The position numbers were made by a program, and so were the translations under genes. From contig NZ_JAERRL010000006.1 in NCBI RefSeq assembly GCF_016741785.1, positions 248,001 through 312,000 on the forward strand: a stretch of 64,000 nt of DNA, read 5' to 3'. This document shows, piece after piece, positions 27,229 to 34,508 of the stretch. Under the pieces are notes generated by a model. The model saw nothing but the letters and a program-made list of their open reading frames with translations, was not told the DNA's origin and ran no database searches. Origin of the DNA: Streptomyces sp. 7-21 (GTDB taxonomy: Bacteria > Actinomycetota > Actinomycetes > Streptomycetales > Streptomycetaceae). Within the stretch, counting starts at the first letter, position 1. Each line of letters begins with the position of its first letter.

Positions 27229-27459
27229 GTGACTACTGTTCTGACCCCCGCGACCCCGCTGACGGCCGGCGACCGCTGCGACCGCTGTGGCGCCCAGGCG
27301 TACCTGCGCGTGGTGCTCACCAGCGGCGGAGAGCTGCTCTTCTGCGCCCACCACGGCCGTAAGTTCGAGCCCGAGCTCAAGAAGATCGCCGCGGAGATAC
27401 AGGACGAGACGGAGAAGCTCACGGCGACGTCGGCCACGGCGCGCGACGGCGAGCGCTGA
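27229..27459 (+). CDS. Small DUF7455-type zinc-ribbon protein
   Basis: 76 aa with a GTG start and GAGG a few bases upstream. The N-terminal half has a zinc-ribbon-like set C17, C20 (DRCDRCGAQA) and C39/H41/H42 (LLFCAHHGRK); the rest is a charged helix (FEPELKKIAAEIQDETEKL). It matches the actinobacterial DUF7455 pattern. It is convergent with hrdB, and in Streptomyces it seems always to neighbour hrdB. A role in transcription is an inference from position only. Confidence 0.82.
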   Translation: MTTVLTPATPLTAGDRCDRCGAQAYLRVVLTSGGELLFCAHHGRKFEPELKKIAAEIQDETEKLTATSATARDGER

Positions 27460-27517
27460 CCGGTCCTCGCGTCCCCGACGGGCTTGCACGGCTTTCCGGC
27501 ACCTTTCCGGGCTTCCC

Positions 27518-27574
27518 CGGCAGCGCAAACGGGCGGCTCCCCTCACCAGGGGTAGCCGCCCGTTTGCGCTGCCG
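27518..27574. terminator. Very strong bidirectional terminator between DUF7455 gene and hrdB
   Basis: A 25-bp stem with one bulged T and a 6-base loop (TCACCA). The left arm starts CGGCAGCGCAAACGGG and the right arm is its complement. It lies 18 bases from the hrdB stop and 58 bases from the other stop. It is the longest hairpin in the window. Confidence 0.85.
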
Positions 27575-27592
27575 TGCCGAGGCGCCGGGGCT

Positions 27593-29170
27593 TTAGTCGA
27601 GGTAGTCCCGCAGCACCTGCGAGCGTGAGGGGTGGCGCAGCTTCGACATCGTCTTCGACTCGATCTGCCTGATCCGCTCCCGGGTCACGCCGTAGACCTT
27701 GCCGATCTCGTCGAGCGTCTTCGGCTGCCCGTCCGTGAGCCCGAAGCGCATGGACACCACGCCCGCCTCCCGCTCACTCAGGGTGTCGAGCACGGAGTGC
27801 AGCTGCTCCTGCAGAAGCGTGAAGCTCACGGCGTCGGCGGGGACCACGGCCTCGGAGTCCTCGATCAGGTCGCCGAACTCGCTGTCGCCGTCCTCGCCGA
27901 GCGGGGTGTGCAGGGAGATCGGCTCGCGGCCGTACTTCTGGACCTCGACAACCTTCTCGGGGGTCATGTCGAGCTCCTTGGCCAGCTCCTCCGGCGTGGG
28001 CTCGCGGCCCAGGTCCTGGAGCATCTGGCGCTGCACCCGGGCCAGCTTGTTGATCACCTCGACCATGTGCACCGGGATGCGGATGGTACGCGCCTGGTCG
28101 GCCATGGCGCGGGTGATCGCCTGCCGGATCCACCACGTGGCGTAGGTGGAGAACTTGTAGCCCTTGGTGTAGTCGAACTTCTCCACGGCCCGGATGAGCC
28201 CGAGGTTCCCTTCCTGGATGAGGTCCAGGAAGAGCATGCCCCGGCCGGTGTAGCGCTTGGCCAGCGAGACCACCAGGCGGAGGTTGGCCTCCAGCAGGTG
28301 GTTCTTGGCACGGCGGCCGTCCTCGGCGATGATCTCCAGCTCGCGGCGGAGCTTGGGCGCGATCTTGTCGGAGCTGGCCAGCTTGTCCTCGGCGAACAGG
28401 CCCGCCTCGATGCGCTTGGCGAGCTCGACCTCCTGCTCGGCGTTGAGCAGCGGGACCTTGCCGATCTGCTTGAGGTAGTCCTTGACCGGGTCAGCGGTCG
28501 CGCCCGCGGCAGCCACCTGCTGGGCGGGGGCGTCGTCCTCGTCCTCGTCGGAGAGCACGAAGCCCTCGTTCTCGGTCTTGCTCTCGGGGTCGGCGTCCGC
28601 GGCGCGCTCCGGGCCGTCGGTCAGCTCCTCCTCCGGGTCGAGGAACTCGTCGCCGATGTCCTTCTTCGGCTCGGCCTTCGCGGCGGTCTTCTTCGCGGTC
28701 GTCCGCTTCGCCGCCGTCTTCTTGGCCGCGGTCTTCTTCGCCGCGGCCTTCTTGGCGGTCTTCTTGGCCGTGGTCTTCTTCGCCGCGGTCCTGCCCTCGG
28801 CCTCGGACTCCTCGCCGCCGGCCTCCGCCGACTGCGAACGGGCCGCCGTCTTCTTGGCCGCGGTCTTCCTGGCCGCGACCGTCTTGGTCGCCGTCCGCTT
28901 GGCCGATGACTTGGCGGCAACACTCTTGCGGGTGCGCTTAGGCGCCTCGGCGGCACTCACCATCAGCGTCACGCCTTCCTCGTCGAGGATTTGGTTGAGG
29001 CTGCGCAGAACGTGCTTCCACTGGGTTGATGGGATCTGGTCAGCCTCGAAGGCCCGGCGCACATCGTCGCCGGCGATCTGCCCCTCAGCCTTTCCCCGTT
29101 CGATGAGCGCCATTACTGAAGTGGCTCCGGCGATCTCCGCAGGGAGAGTACGGGAAGTGCTGGCCGACAC
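27593..29170 (-). CDS. hrdB: Principal RNA polymerase sigma factor HrdB
   Basis: 525 aa from the GTG at 29170, chosen because GAGAGG lies 6-7 bases upstream and Streptomyces HrdB begins SASTSRTLP. Order: region 1.1-like (about 1-70), a Lys/Ala-rich repeat tract (about 128-166, AAKKT units), an acidic linker ending in [13 protein letters not shown], region 1.2 ([21 protein letters not shown]), regions 2.1-2.4 ([23 protein letters not shown]), region 3, and region 4.2 ([21 protein letters not shown]). It is the essential housekeeping sigma factor. It is preceded by a small SD-led open frame. Confidence 0.97.
   Translation of the reverse strand: MSASTSRTLPAEIAGATSVMALIERGKAEGQIAGDDVRRAFEADQIPSTQWKHVLRSLNQILDEEGVTLMVSAAEAPKRTRKSVAAKSSAKRTATKTVAARKTAAKKTAARSQSAEAGGEESEAEGRTAAKKTTAKKTAKKAAAKKTAAKKTAAKRTTAKKTAAKAEPKKDIGDEFLDPEEELTDGPERAADADPESKTENEGFVLSDEDEDDAPAQQVAAAGATADPVKDYLKQIGKVPLLNAEQEVELAKRIEAGLFAEDKLASSDKIAPKLRRELEIIAEDGRRAKNHLLEANLRLVVSLAKRYTGRGMLFLDLIQEGNLGLIRAVEKFDYTKGYKFSTYATWWIRQAITRAMADQARTIRIPVHMVEVINKLARVQRQMLQDLGREPTPEELAKELDMTPEKVVEVQKYGREPISLHTPLGEDGDSEFGDLIEDSEAVVPADAVSFTLLQEQLHSVLDTLSEREAGVVSMRFGLTDGQPKTLDEIGKVYGVTRERIRQIESKTMSKLRHPSRSQVLRDYLD
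28673..28789 (-). repeat. Imperfect Lys/Ala codon repeat inside hrdB
   Basis: Encodes about 39 residues of tandem AAKKT / TAKK units, a low-complexity, strongly positive tract next to an acidic linker. It resembles the histone H1-like tails of actinobacterial nucleoid proteins. The length of this tract differs between Streptomyces HrdB proteins as I remember them. Confidence 0.7.
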
Positions 29171-29199
29171 GAACAACCTCTCGGAACTCTGGGAACGGC

Positions 29200-29313
29200 T
29201 TAAGGCCCGCCCGGTACAAGCGGGACCATGACCGCCGGCAGGGGTGTGCCAACGGCGTTGGCAAGCAGATGGGAGACCACGGGTCCGGCCGCCATCGCCA
29301 CCTCTTGAATCAT
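29200..29313 (-). CDS. Possible leader peptide upstream of hrdB
   Basis: A 37-codon frame ([17 protein letters not shown]...) starts at ATG 29313 with GGGGAG 7 bases upstream and ends in TAA 29 bases before the hrdB GTG. The peptide is hydrophobic. About three quarters of its third codon positions are G/C, clearly lower than in the real genes here, which argues against long-standing protein coding. It could be a translated leader affecting hrdB expression, or chance. Confidence 0.3.
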   Translation of the reverse strand: MIQEVAMAAGPVVSHLLANAVGTPLPAVMVPLVPGGP

Positions 29314-29452
29314 CGCGCTGCTCCCCGAAGTGTTACGCGGCTTCCGCGTGGCCCGAGTCACACCGCAGGCTCGACTGTAGCGGGGCTGGCGCGGGTGCGT
29401 CGCCGGAGCCCTCCCTGGCCGGCTCCGGCGACGCCCGGTGACATGCCGTTTC

Positions 29453-30370
29453 TCAGTGTTCGCGCGGGGCGGGAACCGCGCCCGACCCGGGGGCGCCCGA
29501 GGCACCCTGGGCCCCGCTGTCCTGGGGAGTGAGAAGCTGCCGCATGGCCGATTCGGCGGCCCCGGCCTCCCCCGAGCCCATCGCGTCGACGATGCGCTGG
29601 TGCAGCCCCACGGAGGCTTCCGTGGGCTGTTCGCAGCCGGAGACCGCGCCCCCCGAGACCTGGAGTGCCGAGGCGACGATGCCCGAGAGATGCTCCAGCA
29701 TCCGGTTGCCTGCCGCCTGGAGCAGCAGCGCGTGGAACTCAGTGTCGGCCCGCGAGAACGTGAGGGCGTCTCCCTGCCCGAGCGCGTGCGTCATGATGTC
29801 GACCATGTCGCCCAGGCGCTGCCGTACGTCCTCACGGCAGTCGGCGGCCGCCAGCCGAGCCGCGAGCGGCTCGATGGTCAGCCGGAGCTCGCACAGCTCA
29901 CGGCGCTGGTCCTCGCGCTGCGGGCCGAAGGCGCGCCACTCGATGATGTCGGGGTCCAGCAGGTTCCAGTCAGCCACGGGCCGCACCCGCGTGCCCACGT
30001 TCGGGCGCGCGCTCACGAGCCCCTTCGCCTCCAGCACGCGCAGCGACTCGCGGACGACGGTCCTCGAGACCTCGAAGCGCTGGCCGATCTCTTCGGGGAC
30101 CAGCGGGCGGTCGGCGCCCAGGTCCCCCGAGACGATCATCTGTCCCAGCTGCTGGACGAGCTGGCCGTGCAGTCCTCTCCCCCTGCTTCCCGCGGCACGG
30201 CGGCCGACCCGGCTGATGTCGGGGTCACCGTTGTCCCAGGCAGGGGCGTTGGTGGTCCGCGCCGCGCCCGTCGATTCGGCGTAGGAGTAGCGGTCGACAT
30301 CGGCTGGCACGCCGTGGCCGGGCTCGGTCGAACGCGTGGAGGTGATCATGGAGTGCGCAAGGGTAGTCAC
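29453..30370 (-). CDS. FadR-type GntR transcriptional regulator
   Basis: 305 aa from the GTG at 30370; an ATG at 30349 is the alternative. A long disordered N-terminus (about 1-60) precedes the winged helix (about 65-135; QLVQQLGQMIVSGDLG, VSRTVVRESLRVLEAKGLV) and an FCD ligand-binding domain (about 150-270; ELRLTIEPLAARLAA, DTEFHALLLQAAGN, LHQRIVDAM) with the metal-binding D/H pattern. FCD regulators sense small carboxylates such as lactate or gluconate. It is adjacent to hrdB but faces the same way behind its own promoter. The target is unknown. Confidence 0.88.
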   Translation of the reverse strand: MTTLAHSMITSTRSTEPGHGVPADVDRYSYAESTGAARTTNAPAWDNGDPDISRVGRRAAGSRGRGLHGQLVQQLGQMIVSGDLGADRPLVPEEIGQRFEVSRTVVRESLRVLEAKGLVSARPNVGTRVRPVADWNLLDPDIIEWRAFGPQREDQRRELCELRLTIEPLAARLAAADCREDVRQRLGDMVDIMTHALGQGDALTFSRADTEFHALLLQAAGNRMLEHLSGIVASALQVSGGAVSGCEQPTEASVGLHQRIVDAMGSGEAGAAESAMRQLLTPQDSGAQGASGAPGSGAVPAPREH

Positions 30371-30578
30371 GCCTCCATATGTCGGCGGGCTCCGCAGACA
30401 CCTTGAGGGCTTTGGTGAAAAGCACACGAAAGGGTGATCGGCGCTCCCCGCATAATTGACGACCAAGCGGAAGGAAACGGACTTCTCCGAGGCAAACCCG
30501 GAGGTCAGGGTCTCTCAACTGGGCCGTACGCACCTGCGGGAGGCCTGGATCACGGCCGCGTCCCCGGTCAGGCCCCGG

Positions 30579-32354
30579 TCACCGGAGCCCTCCGCGCAGG
30601 CTGACGACGGCATATCCGCAGAGCAATACGGTCAGCGACAGCACCAGGGCCCATCCCACCGGCTGCGACGCGAGGTGCACCGATGCGGACAGCCAGCGGT
30701 CCACTCCGGACGGGAACGGAACCGACGTCAGCGACGCAAACCGGTGGGGCAGCTCGTCGACCGACTGCCCCACTGGCCCGGCCAGCACAGCCCGCAGCGC
30801 GGGGGCCAGCACCAGCGGAACGGCGGCGACGGCGACCAGCCCGGCGAGGGTGGAACGGAACACCCCGGCGGCGAGCAGGCCGGCCCAGGCACACCCGACG
30901 GAGAGGGCCACCGTGCTGTGCAGGGCGCCGGCCCAGGCGGCGACCACGTCCTGCTGGTTTTCCAGCAGCACGGACAGCACCAGGCAGTTGAGGCCGACGG
31001 CGGCGGCGCACAGCAGCAGGGCCGCGGCCGCAGAGATGACGAGCTTCCCCCCGAGCAGCGAGAGCCGGCGGGGCACCGCTACCCGTGCGGGAGCGAGCGC
31101 GGGGTAGCGGAACTCGTACCCGAAAGCCATGGCTCCCAGGAGTCCGGCCGCGAAGGAGACGGGAGACAGCGGAAGCGGCTCCGGCCAGCCGGCGAGGACG
31201 CGTTCCGCAGGCCAGGCGCCGAGGCAGGCGAGCGCGGTTGCGCTGAGGGCCCCGGTCAGCAGCGCCAGGGCTTTGACGTACCACGTGCCGGGCAGCCCGG
31301 CCCAGCGGCGCAGTTCGTACCGCAGCGGCCAGCTCGGGCCGGGGGGCGGCGCGGCGGCGAGCCGCGGCGGCAGCTCGGCCGTCTCCGCCGTGCTCCGCAG
31401 CTGGCGCGCAGCCGGCTCACCGGGAGCCGCCGTGCGCCCGTCGGCGCGCGCCAGAGGACCGGGAGCGCACCGGTCCGCGGCCTCCTCCTCGGAGATCCGG
31501 TGCACCAGGACGTGATGGCGGTGGACGGCCTCGCCGACTGCGGCGCGGTCGCTGCCGTAGACCGCCAGGCGCGTGTCGTCCTCGCGCACGACCTCCACGC
31601 GGGCCGCGCCGCCGCCCGCGGCGGCGCCGTGTTCTCCGGCGAGCGCATCCACCAGGCGGTCCGCCTCCGGGGTCTCCACCACGATCCGGGGACTGAGGCG
31701 GGTGCGCACGAACTCCTCGGACGCCTGATCGGCGACCAGCCGCCCGGCCCTGAGGGTGACGACCCGGTCGGCGCACCGGGCGGCCTCCCCGGGGTCGCTG
31801 AGGGCGACGAGGACGGCGCCGCCCTGCGCCGCGAAAGCGCGCAGCAGCCCGTGCAGCCACGCGGTCTCCCGCGGTGACAGCCCGCTCGACGGCTCGTCCA
31901 GGACGAGGGTGTGGGGGTCGCCGAGGAGGGCCGCTGCGATGCCGAGCCTGCGGTCCATGCCCCGCGAGAAGGTGCCGAGCCGCTGGTCCGCCAGGCCGCT
32001 GAGACCGACGACCTCGAGGACCTCGTCGGCGCGGTCGGCGGGGACCCCTGCCGCGGCGGCCATCATCCTGAGCTGCCCGCGGGCGGTGCGGCCGGGATGG
32101 GCGGGCACGTCACCGAGGAGGACGCCGATCTCGCGGGACGGCTGGGGTACGCGGGACAGCGGGCGGCCCCGGAACAGTGTGATGCCCCGCCCTGGGCTGA
32201 GCTGGAGCATGAGCCGGAGCACGGTGGACTTCCCCGCTCCTTCGGGCCCCAGCAGCGCGGTGACGCTGCCTGCGCGGGCCTCGAAGGTGACATCGTCGAC
32301 GGCCGGTGCCTGTCCGCGCTGCGACTGGCTGGTGAGCCCGATGGCCTGGATCAT
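30579..32354 (-). CDS. ABC transporter, ATPase fused to membrane domain
   Basis: 591 aa. Residues 1-215 are an ATPase: Walker A GPEGAGKST (36-44), a signature replaced by FSRGMDRR, and Walker B LVLDEPSSG. A DrrA-like accessory region (about 215-290; DRLVDALAGEHG) and a Pro/Ala linker (about 290-340) follow. The C-terminal 250 residues have about six hydrophobic helices (for example YVKALALLTGALSATALACL, LVISAAAALLLCAAAVG). Having ATPase and permease on one chain in this order is less common than separate genes. The substrate is unknown; drug or lipid export types look closest. Confidence 0.85.
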   Translation of the reverse strand: MIQAIGLTSQSQRGQAPAVDDVTFEARAGSVTALLGPEGAGKSTVLRLMLQLSPGRGITLFRGRPLSRVPQPSREIGVLLGDVPAHPGRTARGQLRMMAAAAGVPADRADEVLEVVGLSGLADQRLGTFSRGMDRRLGIAAALLGDPHTLVLDEPSSGLSPRETAWLHGLLRAFAAQGGAVLVALSDPGEAARCADRVVTLRAGRLVADQASEEFVRTRLSPRIVVETPEADRLVDALAGEHGAAAGGGAARVEVVREDDTRLAVYGSDRAAVGEAVHRHHVLVHRISEEEAADRCAPGPLARADGRTAAPGEPAARQLRSTAETAELPPRLAAAPPPGPSWPLRYELRRWAGLPGTWYVKALALLTGALSATALACLGAWPAERVLAGWPEPLPLSPVSFAAGLLGAMAFGYEFRYPALAPARVAVPRRLSLLGGKLVISAAAALLLCAAAVGLNCLVLSVLLENQQDVVAAWAGALHSTVALSVGCAWAGLLAAGVFRSTLAGLVAVAAVPLVLAPALRAVLAGPVGQSVDELPHRFASLTSVPFPSGVDRWLSASVHLASQPVGWALVLSLTVLLCGYAVVSLRGGLR

Positions 32355-32429
32355 CGCATCTCCCGTTGAGGACGCACCCTGGCACGATAACGGGACATAT
32401 CCGATTTTCTCGGCAACGCGCGGCAGCGT

Positions 32430-33161
32430 TCAGACCTCGGGACGCAGCATCGGCGGGTTGAGCACGGTCGCACCTCCGGCGCGGAACAGCTGTGCGGGCC
32501 GGCCGCCCTGACGGGTTGTCGTGCCGCCGACCGGCACCAGGAAACCCGGAGTGCCCGTCACCTTGCGGTGGAAGTTGCGAGGGTCGAGCGAGACGCCCCA
32601 TACCGCCTCGTAGACCCGCCGCAGCTCTCCCACCGTAAACTCCGCGGGGCAGAAGGCGGCGGCGAGCGAGGAGTACTCGATCTTGGAGCGGGCACGCTCG
32701 ACGCCGTCCGCCAGGATCTTGGTGTGGTCGAAGGCGAGCCGCTCAGGCGCCGGCCCCCCTTCGCCCAGAACCCGCCCCACCGGCATCCACCGGGCACTGC
32801 CCGCGTCCCCGCCCGGGGTCGGCGAAGGCAGGTCGGGCGCCAGGACCAGATGCGCCACGCTGACCACCCGCATCCGGGGATCACGCGCCGGGTCACCGTA
32901 GGTCGCCAGCTGTTCCAGATGCGGCCCGCCGTGGCCCTCGCCCTGCACCCGCAGCCCGGTCTCCTCCGCGAGCTCGCGGATCGCGGCGGCCTCGAGGTCC
33001 TCGTCCGCGCGGACGAAACCGCCGGGGAGCGCCCACTGCCCGCGGTACGGCTCCTCGCCGCGCCGCACCGTCAGCGCGCACAGGGCATGCCGCCGGACGG
33101 TGAGCACGACCAGATCGACGGTAACGGCGAACTGCGGAAAGTCCGACGGGTCGTAGGGCAT
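32430..33161 (-). CDS. Nudix hydrolase with winged-helix domain (NrtR-like)
   Basis: 243 aa from the ATG at 33161 ([18 protein letters not shown]). The Nudix box is at 47-70 and reads [10 protein letters not shown]...RELAEETGL, with both catalytic Glu residues of REx2EE kept. The C-terminal part (about 150-240; [27 protein letters not shown]) is the winged helix of NrtR-type regulators, which bind ADP-ribose and control NAD synthesis. Because the Nudix residues are intact it may still hydrolyse. It begins 7 bases after the DUF4192 stop, so the two are co-transcribed. Confidence 0.87.
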   Translation of the reverse strand: MPYDPSDFPQFAVTVDLVVLTVRRHALCALTVRRGEEPYRGQWALPGGFVRADEDLEAAAIRELAEETGLRVQGEGHGGPHLEQLATYGDPARDPRMRVVSVAHLVLAPDLPSPTPGGDAGSARWMPVGRVLGEGGPAPERLAFDHTKILADGVERARSKIEYSSLAAAFCPAEFTVGELRRVYEAVWGVSLDPRNFHRKVTGTPGFLVPVGGTTTRQGGRPAQLFRAGGATVLNPPMLRPEV

Positions 33162-33168
33162 GCCGTGA

Positions 33169-34344
33169 TCATAGGGCGCCTCCGGAAGGCTTCTGGAGCC
33201 CGCGTGCGGCCCGCTCCTGGCGCATGCACCGCCGCAGCGGCTCCGGGCTGAGCCCGTCGTTGAGCGCCTGGTACAGCAGCTGCGCGAAAACGTACTCCTG
33301 GTCGGTTTCCAGAGCTCGGCCAAGCGCCACCCGGGCGCTTGTCTCGTCTCCGGTCGACCAGGAGACCCAGCCGGCCAGGGTCAGCGGCGCGGCCGCGTAT
33401 CCCTGGTACGCACCGACACACCGGCGGGCAAGTGCCCGCCACAGCCGCAGCGCTGGGTGCGCGTCAGCCCCCTCCATCCACTCCGCCGCCCGGTCGCGCG
33501 TCGTCCGGTCCTGCAGGCCGAGGATGAGCTGTGCGGCGGTCTGGGACGTGAGGAGGCAGTCGTCCCTGGCATCCCGCTCCACCTCGCCGGGCCGCTTCGG
33601 GTCGGGTGCCAGCCGGAACCGGCGCAGCGTCCTTCCGAGGAGCCGGGAGGTCTCCTGCCGCACCGCGGCCGCATCGGCCGGGGAGCCGAGCATGCGGGGC
33701 AGCAGCAGGGCCGCCGTCTGGTCGAGGGCGCACTCCTGCCGGGTGGCGACCGGACCGCCCAGCGGGGCGAGACGCCGCTCCATGTCCCTCAGGGAGCCGT
33801 GGACCCGGATGCCCGCGTAGGCGGCGGCCGCCGCCATCGGCGAGGTGCCGGCGCGCGGCAGCGCGGTCCCCTCCTCACCGCAGCAGGTCCCTCCGGGGCA
33901 GCAGTACGACCAGAACCGCCTGCCGGCGACGTAGAGAGCCTCCAGCACCGGCACGTCACGGGCGCCGCAGGCGGTGCGCAGCCGCTGAGCCAGCGGACGC
34001 AGCCGCTCCATGACGGCCCGGGCGGAGATGCCGCCGACGGGATCCTGGCAGAGGTAGAGGACCGCGCCGTCCGGCTTTCCGCCCCGGGCGCCGTCTCCCT
34101 CGGCGAGGCAGGCGGCGAGCTGCTCGGCCGCTTCCGGCCAGGTGTCCGGGCGGCTGGGGATGCCGGTGCGGATCCTGCCGCCGAGGCGCCCGCGGGGGCC
34201 GTGAAGGCCAAGCAGGACGATGGAGTCGTCCGGATGGAAGCCGAGGAGGTAGGGCAGGGCATCCGCCAGATCGGCGGGGCCGCGAAGGGTGACCCGGTTG
34301 TCCGCGAGCGTCAGCTGACCGGTGGTGTGGGTGTGATGCGTCAT
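33169..34344 (-). CDS. DUF4192 domain protein
   Basis: 391 aa from the ATG at 34344 ([13 protein letters not shown]). The family signature is at the N-terminus: [30 protein letters not shown] Cys-rich stretch follows in the middle ([10 protein letters not shown], about residue 150), and the C-terminal helical part has [23 protein letters not shown] and a terminal [18 protein letters not shown]. The Cys cluster may bind metal. The family is actinobacterial and of unknown function. It is divergent from recQ, sharing the region with two DnaA-box 9-mers. Confidence 0.86.
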   Translation of the reverse strand: MTHHTHTTGQLTLADNRVTLRGPADLADALPYLLGFHPDDSIVLLGLHGPRGRLGGRIRTGIPSRPDTWPEAAEQLAACLAEGDGARGGKPDGAVLYLCQDPVGGISARAVMERLRPLAQRLRTACGARDVPVLEALYVAGRRFWSYCCPGGTCCGEEGTALPRAGTSPMAAAAAYAGIRVHGSLRDMERRLAPLGGPVATRQECALDQTAALLLPRMLGSPADAAAVRQETSRLLGRTLRRFRLAPDPKRPGEVERDARDDCLLTSQTAAQLILGLQDRTTRDRAAEWMEGADAHPALRLWRALARRCVGAYQGYAAAPLTLAGWVSWSTGDETSARVALGRALETDQEYVFAQLLYQALNDGLSPEPLRRCMRQERAARGLQKPSGGAL

Positions 34345-34383
34345 GGCTCGACCCTGCCGGATCACGGGATATTTCGCAGAAAG

Positions 34384-34441
34384 TTATCCACAAGTGCATG
34401 AGTAAGTCCTAATAGACATACGGGATGTGCGGTTATCCACA
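34384..34441 (+). promoter_or_regulatory. Two perfect DnaA-box 9-mers
   Basis: TTATCCACA occurs at 34384-34392 and at 34433-34441, both on the same strand, 49 bases apart, between the DUF4192 gene and recQ. At the base composition of this DNA a given 9-mer with six A/T positions is expected well under once in the whole window. The region between is AT-rich. Confidence 0.6.
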
Positions 34442-34508
34442 GGCGGGATTGGCGCGAGCGGCCCCGGGTGGGCTTGCATGGGGGGATGCCCGCCGATCAG
34501 GAAGCGCA

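Noticed and set aside
27632..28909. Long frame opposite hrdB
   Set aside because: Leu/Gly/Arg repeats mirror the Lys/Ala codons of hrdB; no independent support.
34425..34508. N-terminal extension of RecQ from the first in-frame start
   Set aside because: No ribosome site and it would overlap the second DnaA box; starts at 34509 or 34518 fit better.
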